Shown here: one piece after another, positions 17,772 through 27,393 of the stretch
Position numbering within the stretch: position 1 is the stretch's first letter
Layout: each line of letters starts with the position of its first letter
DNA from: Legionella bozemanae
GTDB taxonomy: Bacteria; Pseudomonadota; Gammaproteobacteria; Legionellales; Legionellaceae
Assembly: GCF_001648595.1 (NCBI RefSeq)
Contig: NZ_LBAW01000017.1
Coordinates: 1 to 64,000 of the forward strand
Reading direction: 5' to 3'
DNA: 64,000 nucleotides
Translations under genes and position numbers: made by a program
The notes under the pieces: model-generated
Databases searched by the model: none
What the model was told of the DNA's origin: nothing
The model's input: only the letters and a program-made list of their open reading frames with translations

Positions 17772-18982
17772 AATCCTATACGTTAATGCAGCTCAAGCAA
17801 ACGACAACTCCAGAGCAATTCAGTCATCACTTACGGGAAATGGGGGAGCTATTCTGGTGGGACCCCGGGAAATTTTTTGTTATCACCTCTTATCAACTAG
17901 CCAAACAAGTGCTCACAAGCGAAGATTTCAGTTGTGACCGCTCGCCTTTTTTTATCTCCCGTATGCCCGAAATGAATTTGTCATTAATCACTGATTTTTT
18001 CAAAGTGGTTAGTCAAATGATGGTGATGAGTGATGCGCCAGAGCATACGGACCGCAGACGAATTTGTTATCATGGACTGAGTACCCATTGCCTCGAACAG
18101 TTAAAGCCATTGATTCAGCGCACCATAGCAAATTGTCTGGCTGAATTTACTGAAAATCAACCTTTTGATTTTGTAAGCCAACTTGCCCAAAACATTCCCT
18201 CAGTAACACTTGCAGAATTGTTTGCAATTCCGGACAGTGAACGTAATGATTTTTATCATTGGTCTAATAATATGACCCAGTTTTTTGGCGGCTCAACCAG
18301 TTATAAAGATGAAGATGGCATCAAGGTAAATCATAGCGCCCAACAATTATATAATTACTTTTCTGATCTCATGACGCACCGCCGGCTAAAGCCTGGGAAA
18401 GATTTTTTAAGTATCTTGTTGGAACATCAAGCTCATTTTGGATTAACTGATGATGAAATCATTTCCCAGGCCATTATGATGCTGGTTGCAGGTCAAGTAA
18501 CAACGACCGATCAACTGTGTAATAATTTATTTATTTTGCTTAATGAGCCAGGACTCTGGAAGCAGATAAAAAGTAACATCGATGCTCTTGATGTATATAT
18601 TGAGGAATGCAACCGTCTTGATCCGGCAGTAACTTTTATTTTTCGAGTCACTAAAAATGAAACCATGCTTGGTGATCAGCTGATTGAAAAAGGGAAGGTA
18701 ATTTTTATATCAACGCATGCAATTAATCGTGACCCGTATTATTTTAATCATCCAGACACGATAACGCTCGAAAAAAAGCAAAAAACGCAGCATTTCAGTT
18801 ATGGTTATGGAAGTCATTTTTGTCTTGGTGCAAAATTGGCGCGTATTGAAATGCGCTATATTTTTAAAGCCCTGTTGACACAATTCCCTTCTTTATGCCT
18901 TGATGCAAGCAAACCTGCCCAAAGAAAGCATCATAGTTTGTCTTTTTCAGGATTTGAACATATGTATTTAAATACCCATTAG
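17768..18982 (+). CDS. Cytochrome P450 of the isonitrile operon
   Basis: This is a 404-residue soluble bacterial P450. The haem loop FSYGYGSHFCLG places the cysteine ligand at about 352, the K-helix ExxR is in YIEECNRLDP, and the I-helix oxygen-binding AGQVTT is near 235. The start overlaps the pvcB stop (ATGA), so it belongs to the same operon and most likely acts on the same metabolite, for example by hydroxylation or oxidative coupling. The reaction itself is not predictable from sequence. Confidence 0.9.
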   Translation: MKSYTLMQLKQTTTPEQFSHHLREMGELFWWDPGKFFVITSYQLAKQVLTSEDFSCDRSPFFISRMPEMNLSLITDFFKVVSQMMVMSDAPEHTDRRRICYHGLSTHCLEQLKPLIQRTIANCLAEFTENQPFDFVSQLAQNIPSVTLAELFAIPDSERNDFYHWSNNMTQFFGGSTSYKDEDGIKVNHSAQQLYNYFSDLMTHRRLKPGKDFLSILLEHQAHFGLTDDEIISQAIMMLVAGQVTTTDQLCNNLFILLNEPGLWKQIKSNIDALDVYIEECNRLDPAVTFIFRVTKNETMLGDQLIEKGKVIFISTHAINRDPYYFNHPDTITLEKKQKTQHFSYGYGSHFCLGAKLARIEMRYIFKALLTQFPSLCLDASKPAQRKHHSLSFSGFEHMYLNTH

Positions 18983-19055
18983 GATGTTTATAATAGGCTT
19001 ATGAATTGTAAAATTGTAGCCTGTTGAAAACATAGCCGCACTTCCAGTAAGTTAC

Positions 19056-19086
19056 CTACGTCCCGCGGCTTGTTCGCGGGACGTAG
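19056..19086. repeat. Family-A short hairpin
   Basis: CTACGTCCCGCG and CGCGGGACGTAG form a perfect 12-bp stem around a 7-base loop. It lies between the P450 and MFS genes and could act as a transcript end or stabiliser, but no U-run follows. Confidence 0.75.
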
Positions 19087-19161
19087 AGAAAAGTCAAAAA
19101 TCATTAACTTAATCGTATTCGGCTGCGCCCAGGCTATTTATATTCCTCTAGGGACAAACCT

Positions 19162-20340
19162 ATGCGCCAGCAAAAAAGCCTATCAAAAGATGCTGCACTC
19201 AAATTCATCATCCTCATAGGTGTTGTAAGTCTCTTTGCGGATATGACTTATGAAGGGGCACGCAGTATCACCGGACCCTATTTGGCATTATTAGGTGCTA
19301 ATGCTGCTGTTGTGGGATTTGTGTCCGGTTTTGGCGAACTATTAGGCTATGCACTACGGATGGTTTCCGGTTATCTCGCTGATCGTACCCATAAATATTG
19401 GACCATTACTATTTTTGGCTATACCTGTAATTTATTAGCTGTTCCTTTGTTAGCAATAGCAGGGCATTGGTGGGTGGCTGCCGTGCTCATCATCACTGAG
19501 CGAGCAGGTAAAGGCATTCGCATGCCTGCGCGCGATGCCATGCTTGCCCATGCAGGACATCAAAAAGGAATGGGTTGGGCTTTTGGCTTACATGAAGCAC
19601 TAGATCAAACAGGCGCTATGTTAGGCCCTTTAATTCTTGCCCTAGCGCTTTATTTTAAAGTGGAATATCGTTACTGTTTCGCCTTACTGTTAATACCCGC
19701 GTTGTTTGCCTTAAGCACTTTATTGCTATCACGATGGCTCTATCCACGCCCGCAAGATTTGGAAGTACATCACGATACCTTGGAAGTCACTGGGATGAGC
19801 ATGAATATAGCTTTTTGGATATACTTATCAGGAGCAGCACTTATTGCTGCAGGCTATGCTGATTTTCCATTAATCGCTTACCACTTTCAAAAGAAAGATC
19901 TTTTATCTCCGCTTTGGATTCCAATTTCTTATGCCATAGCAAAAGGATTTAATATAGTAAGCGCCCCGCTCCTTGGACATCTTTATGATCGTTATGGCTT
20001 TATTATTTTAGTCATCGTTTCTTTGTTAACCTGTTTCTTTGCTCCCTTAGTCTTTTTTGGTAATTCCAGTCTGGCTTTATTCGGTGTTATTTTATGGAGT
20101 ATTGGCGTATGCGCACATGAATCGCTAATGCGTGCAATCGTTGCCGGTATGATCCCCAAAGAAAAACGTGGTTCGGCCTATGGAATTTTCAATACCGGGT
20201 TTGGTATTTTCTGGTTTTTAGGTAGTGTTGTAATGGGAGTGCTCTACGATATTTCTATTACTGCCCTAGTGATTTTTTCGATTGGAATCCAATTGCTGGC
20301 GATTCCTCTCTTGGGTATTGTCATGAAAAAATTGAAATAA
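19162..20340 (+). CDS. MFS transporter
   Basis: This 392-residue inner membrane protein has twelve hydrophobic segments and the MFS loop signature GYLADRTHKYW between segments 2 and 3 (about 70-80). A conserved acidic residue lies in the first segment (FADMTYEGARS). It starts 179 bp after the P450 and on the same strand, past a hairpin. Export of the isonitrile product is possible, but it may equally be an independent gene. Confidence 0.85.
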   Translation: MRQQKSLSKDAALKFIILIGVVSLFADMTYEGARSITGPYLALLGANAAVVGFVSGFGELLGYALRMVSGYLADRTHKYWTITIFGYTCNLLAVPLLAIAGHWWVAAVLIITERAGKGIRMPARDAMLAHAGHQKGMGWAFGLHEALDQTGAMLGPLILALALYFKVEYRYCFALLLIPALFALSTLLLSRWLYPRPQDLEVHHDTLEVTGMSMNIAFWIYLSGAALIAAGYADFPLIAYHFQKKDLLSPLWIPISYAIAKGFNIVSAPLLGHLYDRYGFIILVIVSLLTCFFAPLVFFGNSSLALFGVILWSIGVCAHESLMRAIVAGMIPKEKRGSAYGIFNTGFGIFWFLGSVVMGVLYDISITALVIFSIGIQLLAIPLLGIVMKKLK

Positions 20341-20390
20341 CCAGAGAGAAGTCCTGAGAAATTCTCCGCCGGAAAATGAGGTATCAATTT

Positions 20391-20876
20391 TTATTTTTGT
20401 TCCGCCAAACTCCTTAAATGCTCATCTGATAAACGAAATTGCAACAAATCCGTACGTGGATGAGCGCCTATAAATTCATAGAATTCAATGGCTTTTTTAT
20501 TCCAAGTAAAGGCATGCCCTTCCATACGACAACATTCCTTCTCAATTGCCAACTGCGCAAGATTAGATAACAATGCCGTACCCAGGCCATAATTTCGATA
20601 AGGTTCATCTACAAATAGCTCTTCAACATAAAGAACAGGTGCTCCAGATGGAGCGGAATAAGAGAAAAAATATAAAGCATAACCCGCGGGATTTTTCTTA
20701 TGTTCAGCTAATAAAATATAAAAATATTTATTTCGACCAAAACCATGAGATTCAATTTTGTCCAGGGTCAAATTAATCTCTTCAGGTTTCTTTCTTTCAT
20801 ATTGGGCAAGCTTCTTGATTAAACCAAAAATTTCTTCTTTATCTTTTTTCTTAGCAATTCGAAAAGTAAATTCCAT
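20391..20876 (-). CDS. GNAT acetyltransferase, diamine (SSAT)-like
   Basis: This is a 161-residue N-acetyltransferase of the GNAT fold. The acetyl-CoA loop YRNYGLGTALL is near residue 95, preceded by LYVEELFVDE. The C-terminal WNKKAIEFYEFIGA block and the N-terminal LIKKLAQYE resemble spermidine/spermine acetyltransferases more than typical bacterial GNATs, so a polyamine or diamine substrate is a reasonable guess. The ATG at 20876 follows AGGGGATAAT, better than the upstream start at 20909. It lies 25 bp downstream of the Msr fusion gene. Confidence 0.85.
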   Translation of the reverse strand: MEFTFRIAKKKDKEEIFGLIKKLAQYERKKPEEINLTLDKIESHGFGRNKYFYILLAEHKKNPAGYALYFFSYSAPSGAPVLYVEELFVDEPYRNYGLGTALLSNLAQLAIEKECCRMEGHAFTWNKKAIEFYEFIGAHPRTDLLQFRLSDEHLRSLAEQK

Positions 20877-20901
20877 ATTATCCCCTTCACAACCTAAAAC
20901 C

Positions 20902-21771
20902 TTAATCAAAGCGATTTACGGGTTGATGACAATAAGGTGCTTTATGATGTTTGGCATAATAATCCTGATGGTATTCTTCTGCTGGCCAAAATGATTGTAC
21001 TGGCAAAAGGCGAGTCGCAACTTGATAGCCTCTTTTTTGCAGCATTTGGATTAAGGTTTCCGCTTCTTCCCATTGTTCCTGATTATAATAAAATACCGCA
21101 CTCTGGTATTGCTGACCTATATCTGGACCTTGTCCCGATTTTTGTGTGGGATCGTGGATTTCAAAAAAACGTTTTAGCACTTGGTGGTAGTCAGTTTTAG
21201 CTTTATCATAAATAACGCGTACTGCTTCATAATGCCCTGTATTGCCCTGACACACTTGGTCATAACTGGGTTCTGAAGTAACACCACCTGTATACCCCAC
21301 TTCAACACGAAGAACTCCGGGGATTTGCTTTAAAAAGTGATCGACTCCCCAAAAACATCCACCAGCCATTATTGCTTCTTCAGTATCCAACACCTGACTG
21401 TCTGCAACAAAATCAATGGAGGCAGAATTGACACAATGACGCAAATTCTTTTGGGTAAAATACTCTCCAGTAAAGACATGACCTAAATGTGCGTCACAGC
21501 GCGAACAGAGGATTTCCGTACGTTGGCCATCACGATCTGGGAGCTGTTTCACTGCATGAACGATATTATCATCAAAACTTGGCCAGCCACACCCGGAGCT
21601 GAATTGGCTTGACCCACGAAATAAGGCCAAACCACAACGTCTGCATAAATAAGTCCCTTGCGTTATGACAACATTGTATGCCCCAGTATGAGGATACTCT
21701 GTGGCTTTATCACAGATTATCCTTTTTGCTAAAGGGGTTAAACTGGCAGTTTTATCAAGATAATCATTCAT
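20902..21771 (-). CDS. Fused methionine sulfoxide reductase MsrB-MsrA
   Basis: This 289-residue protein repairs both R and S forms of methionine sulfoxide. The N-terminal MsrB domain has zinc Cys pairs at 43/46 and 89/92, CGWPSF and the catalytic RHCVNS (Cys113). The C-terminal MsrA domain begins around 130, with GGCFWG and catalytic Cys139. There is no signal peptide, so it is cytoplasmic. The MsrB-then-MsrA order is the reverse of the MsrA-MsrB order of Neisseria PilB. It ends 25 bp before the acetyltransferase gene. Confidence 0.93.
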   Translation of the reverse strand: MNDYLDKTASLTPLAKRIICDKATEYPHTGAYNVVITQGTYLCRRCGLALFRGSSQFSSGCGWPSFDDNIVHAVKQLPDRDGQRTEILCSRCDAHLGHVFTGEYFTQKNLRHCVNSASIDFVADSQVLDTEEAIMAGGCFWGVDHFLKQIPGVLRVEVGYTGGVTSEPSYDQVCQGNTGHYEAVRVIYDKAKTDYHQVLKRFFEIHDPTQKSGQGPDIGQQYQSAVFYYNQEQWEEAETLIQMLQKRGYQVATRLLPVQSFWPAEEYHQDYYAKHHKAPYCHQPVNRFD

Positions 21772-21776
21772 GATAC

Positions 21777-22745
21777 CTACCTATGTTGTCCTTGGCAGAT
21801 TTTATCTGCTAAATAACCTATAGCTCCTGCATAATAGATGGAATTATTATAATGTAAAATCATCTTATAGTTCGGGAAGGTCAAGAAAGTTGGTCCGCCT
21901 AATGGTTGAACAATACTCGCTTGCAGATTTTGGAAAGGCAATAACTCGCCCTCTTCGGTACGCACACCCATCGCATTCCATTCACTCACAGGTTTTACAA
22001 TATTTTTTCCTTCCATAGCCATATCAAATTTACGAGGTAATTTGACTTGGATTGCCCAGGGTTCACCTGTTTGCCATCCATTTTGTTTCATATAATTTGC
22101 AATTGAAGCAAAGACATCCGGTTTACTTCTCCAAATATCCTTTCGCCCATCACCATCATAATCAACAGCGTATTTCACCCAGCTTGAAGGTAAAAATTGC
22201 GGCTGACCTGAGGCGCCGGCCCACTCACCTTTAAAATCAGCGAGACTCACATGTCCCTCACTCAGGATGTGCAAGGCAATAAATAATTCTTTACGGAAAA
22301 AATCCTTGCGATTGGAGTCATATGCCAAGGTAGCTAACGCTTTCACTACAGGGAAATTCCCCATATAAGTACCATAACTGGTTTCCATTCCCCAAAATGA
22401 AACGATGAAGCAAGGGTTTACTCCGTATTGCTTGGCTACAGCTTCTAATACTGCCTGATTCTTTTTGAATTCCTTGCGTCCTATAGCAATCCTGTAATTA
22501 TCAACACGTGTGTTGCGGTATTTAATGAACGTGAGACGATGTTCTGGTTGAGAACGTAAAAATCCTTTAATTTGATGACTTGGCTCATGGATTCCTGCAA
22601 ACGCCTCATCAAAAACTTCTGGTGATATTCCTTGTTGCAAGGCTTCTGCTCTAACTCCAGCGACCCAAGCATTCCAATTCTGTTGTGCGAAGGCAACATG
22701 ATGTACCAGAACGTATGCGATTATCGCAAGTCCCCATTTTTTCAT
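21777..22745 (-). CDS. Lytic murein transglycosylase, MltB type
   Basis: This 322-residue periplasmic enzyme has a signal peptide (1-20, ending AFAQ) and the family-3 transglycosylase core. The catalytic Glu is in WGMETSYG (near 121). ASGQPQFLPSSW and YDGDGRKDIW are the conserved blocks of MltB-like proteins. It cleaves peptidoglycan glycan strands. No lipobox cysteine is present, so it should be soluble rather than a lipoprotein. It ends 5 bp before the msrBA gene start, suggesting joint transcription. Confidence 0.92.
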   Translation of the reverse strand: MKKWGLAIIAYVLVHHVAFAQQNWNAWVAGVRAEALQQGISPEVFDEAFAGIHEPSHQIKGFLRSQPEHRLTFIKYRNTRVDNYRIAIGRKEFKKNQAVLEAVAKQYGVNPCFIVSFWGMETSYGTYMGNFPVVKALATLAYDSNRKDFFRKELFIALHILSEGHVSLADFKGEWAGASGQPQFLPSSWVKYAVDYDGDGRKDIWRSKPDVFASIANYMKQNGWQTGEPWAIQVKLPRKFDMAMEGKNIVKPVSEWNAMGVRTEEGELLPFQNLQASIVQPLGGPTFLTFPNYKMILHYNNSIYYAGAIGYLADKICQGQHR

Positions 22746-22831
22746 AGCCTTTCCCCCTGATTTTTTATTACCTTGATTGCCATCTCAATATTTAAAGATA
22801 GACCATTTATCATAAAACAAGTAGCCTCGTG

Positions 22832-22913
22832 GTAGCCTGGGTAGCGCGTAGCGAAACCCAGGAAATTTGTACAACGCAGTTACCCGGGTTTCGCTACGCG
22901 CTACCCAGGTTAC
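22832..22913. repeat. Family-D palindrome
   Basis: This 82-bp palindrome has about 31-bp arms beginning GTAGCCTGGGTAGCGCGTAG and ending CGCTACCCAGGTTAC. It lies between two minus-strand genes (diheme cytochrome and transglycosylase). Confidence 0.85.
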
Positions 22914-22955
22914 AGTAAATACAGGCTACTACGAAAGGAGATTATACAGTGAGTA

Positions 22956-24392
22956 TTAAAGCGCTTCCATAAATGCTGTTAAATCTGCCTTTTCTTCTTG
23001 AGTTAACTGTAATTGCAATACCAAGTTAAAAAACTCTACAGTATCTGCCAAAGTTAACAAACGGCCATCATGTAAGTAAGGTGGAGAATCTTTAATTCCT
23101 CTCAAAGGAAATGTTTTTATAGGCCCATCACCAACCGCTTTCATGCCATTAATCATTTGTGGTTGATAGAATCGTTCGGTTTGTAAATTATGCATGGTGT
23201 TGTCAGTATAGTAAGGAGGAGCATGACACGTAGCACATTTTGCCTTACCAAAAAACAACTCCTGCCCACGTAACTCTGCTGGGCTCGCTTTAGCGGGATC
23301 CAATTTACCTTCCCAGGTCAATTTAGGTGCGGGAGGAAAATCAAGAATTTCCTGAAACTCAGCCATGAAGTGAACTTGGCTGCCACGCTCCAGAATATTA
23401 ACGCCTTTTTTAGTCGCAATTACCGGATCTCCATCAAAATAGGCTGCTCTTTGTTCAAACTCAGTGAAGTCTTCTATTGTTTTTAATGCACGCTGAGATC
23501 CAAATAACCTTTGGATATTCACGCCACGTAATGTTGGCGTATTGATTCGATGACGAAACTCCTGGGGTCTAATATCACCAACCAAATGGGTTGCTTTATT
23601 CGTATGACCATTCGCATGACAATCAAAACAAGCTACTCCACGACTGGGTCTTACAGTACGGCGGTCTTCAGTCTGGTTAAATTGTTGTTGTGGGAATGGA
23701 GTAACTAGCAGACGCAAACCTTCCAGTTGTTTGGGATTCAATAGGCCGTTAAACAATTCATAATAATTTTCAATGGTAACCAGTTTACCTTGGGAAACAT
23801 CGCCAAGATCAGGTCTGGTAGTTAAAAAAATCGGCGCGGGATGAGGTGGTAAAAAATGATCGGGAATATCAAAATCCAAATCAAATCGTGTCAAATCTCT
23901 GTCTTCTTGTTTTTTAATTTCATTAATAGAAAATTTGGGAAAGAGCATCCCTCCCTCAGGATGATTAGGATGGGGCAATGGTAAGAAACCCTGAGGGAAA
24001 AGGCCTTTGTTTTTAATCTCCTCTGGGCTCATTTTGGCAAGCTGGTCCCATGTTACTCCCTCTGGCAACTTCACTCGAACTCCTTCTTGCACAGGTTTGC
24101 CATTAGACATCTTTGCTGTTTGAGAAGGCTTATTACTCAAATCATAACGTTGTTTTAACAGTTCTTGCTGCCGCTCATTAATCGCTTGTTTTTCGCTGCT
24201 CATACGCTGCAAAATGCTTGCAAAAGTCTCATGAATCACTACAGGTAAATAACTTGAAGGTACTGATGCACTAGAAGACGACGTATTAGAAGGATTAGTT
24301 TGTGGCAGAACTGTGTCAGCAAAAGCAAAAGAACAAATGCCTGATATTAAGACCATCACTCCCAAAGATTTTTTTAACATACGCAAATCCAT
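22956..24392 (-). CDS. Periplasmic diheme cytochrome c, peroxidase-like
   Basis: This 478-residue exported protein has a signal peptide (cleavage after SFAFA near residue 25) and a Ser-rich linker. Haem sites are CFDCH near 252 and CATCH near 393. The blocks TPTLRGV, GQELFFGKAKC and FPLRGI-SPPYLHDG match the bacterial cytochrome c peroxidase/MauG superfamily. An N-terminal extension of about 200 residues separates it from the 320-residue classical peroxidases, so peroxidase activity is not assured. The ATG at 24380 is an alternative start; neither start has a strong ribosome site. Confidence 0.82.
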   Translation of the reverse strand: MDLRMLKKSLGVMVLISGICSFAFADTVLPQTNPSNTSSSSASVPSSYLPVVIHETFASILQRMSSEKQAINERQQELLKQRYDLSNKPSQTAKMSNGKPVQEGVRVKLPEGVTWDQLAKMSPEEIKNKGLFPQGFLPLPHPNHPEGGMLFPKFSINEIKKQEDRDLTRFDLDFDIPDHFLPPHPAPIFLTTRPDLGDVSQGKLVTIENYYELFNGLLNPKQLEGLRLLVTPFPQQQFNQTEDRRTVRPSRGVACFDCHANGHTNKATHLVGDIRPQEFRHRINTPTLRGVNIQRLFGSQRALKTIEDFTEFEQRAAYFDGDPVIATKKGVNILERGSQVHFMAEFQEILDFPPAPKLTWEGKLDPAKASPAELRGQELFFGKAKCATCHAPPYYTDNTMHNLQTERFYQPQMINGMKAVGDGPIKTFPLRGIKDSPPYLHDGRLLTLADTVEFFNLVLQLQLTQEEKADLTAFMEAL

Positions 24393-24604
24393 TTAGATGA
24401 AAAGAATTTTTTCATCATAAAATACTTATAAATTCAGTGCAATAGAATCAAAAAATTCAGATCTCTGTAATCTGGAAGCAACACAACAAAACCCCAAATA
24501 ATAAATTTTTAAGCCTGATTCGTGTTCTGTTGACAATTCGCTAGATTAAGCCAAAATACTGTGTGATTTTAGAATTTAGCTTTAAAACACCATACCTATT
24601 TTTT

Positions 24605-25204
24605 ATGAAACCGAATCATCTATTAAAAATTATTCTAGCCAGCGCCTCTCCAAGACGTTTGCACATTTTGCAAGAACACGGTTTGCCTGCTGTGGTTATG
24701 CCTGCCAACATTGAAGAAATTCAACAAAAAGACGAGGAAGCTAAAATATATGTCACACGACTTGCTAGAGAAAAAGCACAGACTATTTTGGCACAAGTCG
24801 AAACAGGTACCGCAGACATCATTCTAGCAGCAGATACTACAGTAGCCTACCAGGATCAGATTTTAGAAAAACCCCGCGACCATCAAGATGCATATAGAAT
24901 GTTAAGCATGTTAAGCGGCCATTCTCATGAGGTCTATACAGGCTATGCGCTAATTTTTCTACCAGACCAACAGTGGTGGATTGATTGTGTCACCAGCAAC
25001 ATTACATTTCACACACTTACAGAGCAACAAATACAAAACTATATTGATACAGGAGATCCTTTTGATAAGGCTGGAGGATATGGTATCCAAAATGTATATG
25101 ATACATTTATAAAAGAAGTAAAAGGCTCCTATTACAATGTGATGGGTTTGCCCATTGAAGACATTATGAAGAAAATTTCTCTTAGATATTCTGAATTATT
25201 TTAA
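24605..25204 (+). CDS. maf: Maf/YhdE nucleotide pyrophosphatase
   Basis: This 199-residue enzyme hydrolyses non-canonical or modified nucleoside triphosphates (dTTP/UTP type). The conserved motifs are ILASASPRRLHIL at the N-terminus, AADTTV near 82, LEKPRD, and KAGGYGIQ near 158. The ATG at 24605 fits the family start; a GTG at 24563 would add 14 residues of no family resemblance. Confidence 0.93.
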   Translation: MKPNHLLKIILASASPRRLHILQEHGLPAVVMPANIEEIQQKDEEAKIYVTRLAREKAQTILAQVETGTADIILAADTTVAYQDQILEKPRDHQDAYRMLSMLSGHSHEVYTGYALIFLPDQQWWIDCVTSNITFHTLTEQQIQNYIDTGDPFDKAGGYGIQNVYDTFIKEVKGSYYNVMGLPIEDIMKKISLRYSELF

Positions 25205-25229
25205 TTGCTCTTTTCGCTTCATATAATGT

Positions 25230-25409
25230 TTACAAGGTAATCTCTAATACTTTTTTACTATTAATCCAACGAGAAAAGCATATGATGATCATAGCCAGAT
25301 ACCATACGGCCACAGGCATTATTGATGCATGACGGTACAATAAATATCCCGCTATCACAGTAGAAACTAAAACATTGAAAAAAATTGCTTTAAGAGAGAA
25401 AAACTCAAT
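25230..25409 (-). pseudogene. Remnant of an N-terminal two-helix membrane domain
   Basis: After the ABC permease stop an open minus-strand frame of about 59 codons ends at 25230. It encodes two hydrophobic helices with the pattern FNVLVSTVIAGYLLYRHAS and VWYLAMIIICFSRWI. This is like the N-terminal membrane region of many PAS/GGDEF or histidine-kinase proteins. It has no ATG, GTG or TTG at its beginning (the frame opens right at the permease stop) and no downstream signalling domain, so it looks like a truncated relic. Confidence 0.45.
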
Positions 25410-26602
25410 TACTCACTGCGCAAGGAAACTACCGGTTCCAATTTTGCAGCACGTCGTGCAGGATAAAAACCAAAGAAAATCCCAGTAGCTGCCGATACCA
25501 AAAATCCTGCTACGGGAGGAAGAAGATAGATTGAAAAATTCCAATCGCTAAAATAGGCCAAAATACGCGTAAAAATTAATCCTAAGATTACTCCAAGTAT
25601 GCCTCCCAACAAAGAAAGCATTACCGATTCAACTAAAAATAAAGCTTGAATTTCGCTATTTTTAGCGCCTACTGCTTTACGGATGCCAATTTCTTTTTTG
25701 CGCTCACTCACAGAAACCAACATGACATTCATTACACCAATTCCACCAACCAAAAGCGAAATACCACCGATCACACCAAGCAATAAGGTAAAAATTTGTC
25801 CCTGATTTTCCATGCTCGCAATAATTTGTTTTGCACTACGAGAAAAAACACTCAATTTAGGAGCCATTGAGCCAATAATTTGTTTTATTTCTTCAATCAC
25901 TTCATCTATGGGGCTATCCGGTTTCAACTCCAAAACCACGTTATTTACCTTGGCATCCTTGCTAATCATACTAATCCCAGCCAAGGGAATAATTGCCGCC
26001 TGATTGATGTCTTCATTGAAAAAGCCATTTTCCTTCCAAGGTTCGGCCACTCCAATAATCGTATATAAAGATTGTCCTATACGTAATTGTTTTCCTATGG
26101 GATCATCAAAACTTATCTCTTTGATTTGCCGCGCTAAACCTGCGCCAATCACACAATAATGCTCATAAGACTCAACAAAAGAAACAAAATGTCCGGCAGC
26201 GAGTTTAATATGAACAATTTTTGGTAAATGCTCGTTGGCTCCTATAACTGCGCCCTGCATTAATTTTCCCTGAAAACTCAAAGGTTGATATGCGGTGCTG
26301 TAAGGGGCCATATCGACAATATAAGGTATTCGTTCAGGCAACTGCTCCCATTGATCTGCAGAGATTGATTCCATACTTCCAGAAGATTTATCTGTCGTTT
26401 TCGGGTAAACAGAAATTGCCAATAAATCCGTCCCTAAAGCTTTGAATTGAGCTAATGCCTTTTCTGTAGCTAACTGACCACAACTAATTAAGGCAACAAC
26501 AGCGGCAGTACCTACTAAAATGCCTAGAACGGCTAAAAAGGAACGCAACTTGGCAGCGGTTAAATTAACCAATGCTTGCTGACAATGTCCGACAAGATTC
26601 AT
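25409..26602 (-). CDS. MacB-type ABC transporter permease
   Basis: This 397-residue membrane protein has one N-terminal helix, a large periplasmic MacB-PCD domain (about 50-250) and three C-terminal helices of the FtsX fold, including the GGIGVMNVMLVSVSERKKEIG signature (about 290-310, seen in two parts). The ATG overlaps the ATPase stop (ATGA). A longer frame from 26656 would lie inside the ATPase gene. With the adaptor and TolC genes upstream it forms a tripartite efflux or lipoprotein/toxin export pump. Confidence 0.92.
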   Translation of the reverse strand: MNLVGHCQQALVNLTAAKLRSFLAVLGILVGTAAVVALISCGQLATEKALAQFKALGTDLLAISVYPKTTDKSSGSMESISADQWEQLPERIPYIVDMAPYSTAYQPLSFQGKLMQGAVIGANEHLPKIVHIKLAAGHFVSFVESYEHYCVIGAGLARQIKEISFDDPIGKQLRIGQSLYTIIGVAEPWKENGFFNEDINQAAIIPLAGISMISKDAKVNNVVLELKPDSPIDEVIEEIKQIIGSMAPKLSVFSRSAKQIIASMENQGQIFTLLLGVIGGISLLVGGIGVMNVMLVSVSERKKEIGIRKAVGAKNSEIQALFLVESVMLSLLGGILGVILGLIFTRILAYFSDWNFSIYLLPPVAGFLVSAATGIFFGFYPARRAAKLEPVVSLRSE

Positions 26603-27393
26603 GCCCCTGTCTCCGTCATGACCGCACCATCCACAAGAGTAATTTTTCGCTGACACAATGCAGCGATCTGCTCATCATGAGTAATCATAATGATACTACG
26701 CCCCTGGGCGTGCAAACTTAAAAATAAATTCATTACTTCATTACCGGTACGTGAATCAAGCGCCCCAGTAGGTTCATCTGCCAAAATCACTTGGGGTTCT
26801 GTGACCAAAGCACGGGCAATGGCAACCCGTTGTTGCTGTCCGCCGGATAATTGTGTAGGCCGATGGTGTGCATATTGACGCATGCCTACCCACTCAAGAG
26901 CAGCAAGCACTCTCTCTTTAGTTTCGGCAGGTCCAACGCCGCGATAGATTAAAGGCAATGCCACATTTTGCATGGCACTAAACCTTGGTAATAAATTGAA
27001 TTGCTGGAAAACAAAACCGATATTTTGATTCCGCAATTCTGCTGCTTCATCATCGGTCAAAGCAGCAACATTGCGATTCTTCAATAGATAGGTTCCTGCA
27101 TCTGCTTTATCCAGGAGCCCCATAATGTTCATCAAAGTAGATTTACCTGAGCCAGACGCGCCTACAATAGCAAGCAAATCTCCTTCATATACCGTAAGTG
27201 ATACTTCTTTTAAGATGGTACTGCTAATTCCTTCGAGATGATACGTTTTTACAATATCCGTCAGCACCATTAATGATTGCTGAGTCTTCTTAACATTGCC
27301 CTTATGCCGTGGGTTTATCGCAGGATGCACAATTCGTTCAAGAATACTTGCATCCTCAGACAAAGGATTTGCATTGATTACGAGATCACCCAT
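26599..27393 (-). CDS. MacB-type ABC transporter ATPase
   Basis: This 264-residue ATPase carries Walker [10 protein letters not shown] (about 81-89), signature [15 protein letters not shown], Walker [14 protein letters not shown] and the switch His in MITHDE. In MacB of E. coli this domain is fused to the permease; here it is a separate gene. The start at 27393 overlaps the adaptor stop by 8 bp. The first 40 residues are not part of the fold, and a start at 27270 is a possible alternative. Confidence 0.92.
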   Translation of the reverse strand: MGDLVINANPLSEDASILERIVHPAINPRHKGNVKKTQQSLMVLTDIVKTYHLEGISSTILKEVSLTVYEGDLLAIVGASGSGKSTLMNIMGLLDKADAGTYLLKNRNVAALTDDEAAELRNQNIGFVFQQFNLLPRFSAMQNVALPLIYRGVGPAETKERVLAALEWVGMRQYAHHRPTQLSGGQQQRVAIARALVTEPQVILADEPTGALDSRTGNEVMNLFLSLHAQGRSIIMITHDEQIAALCQRKITLVDGAVMTETGA

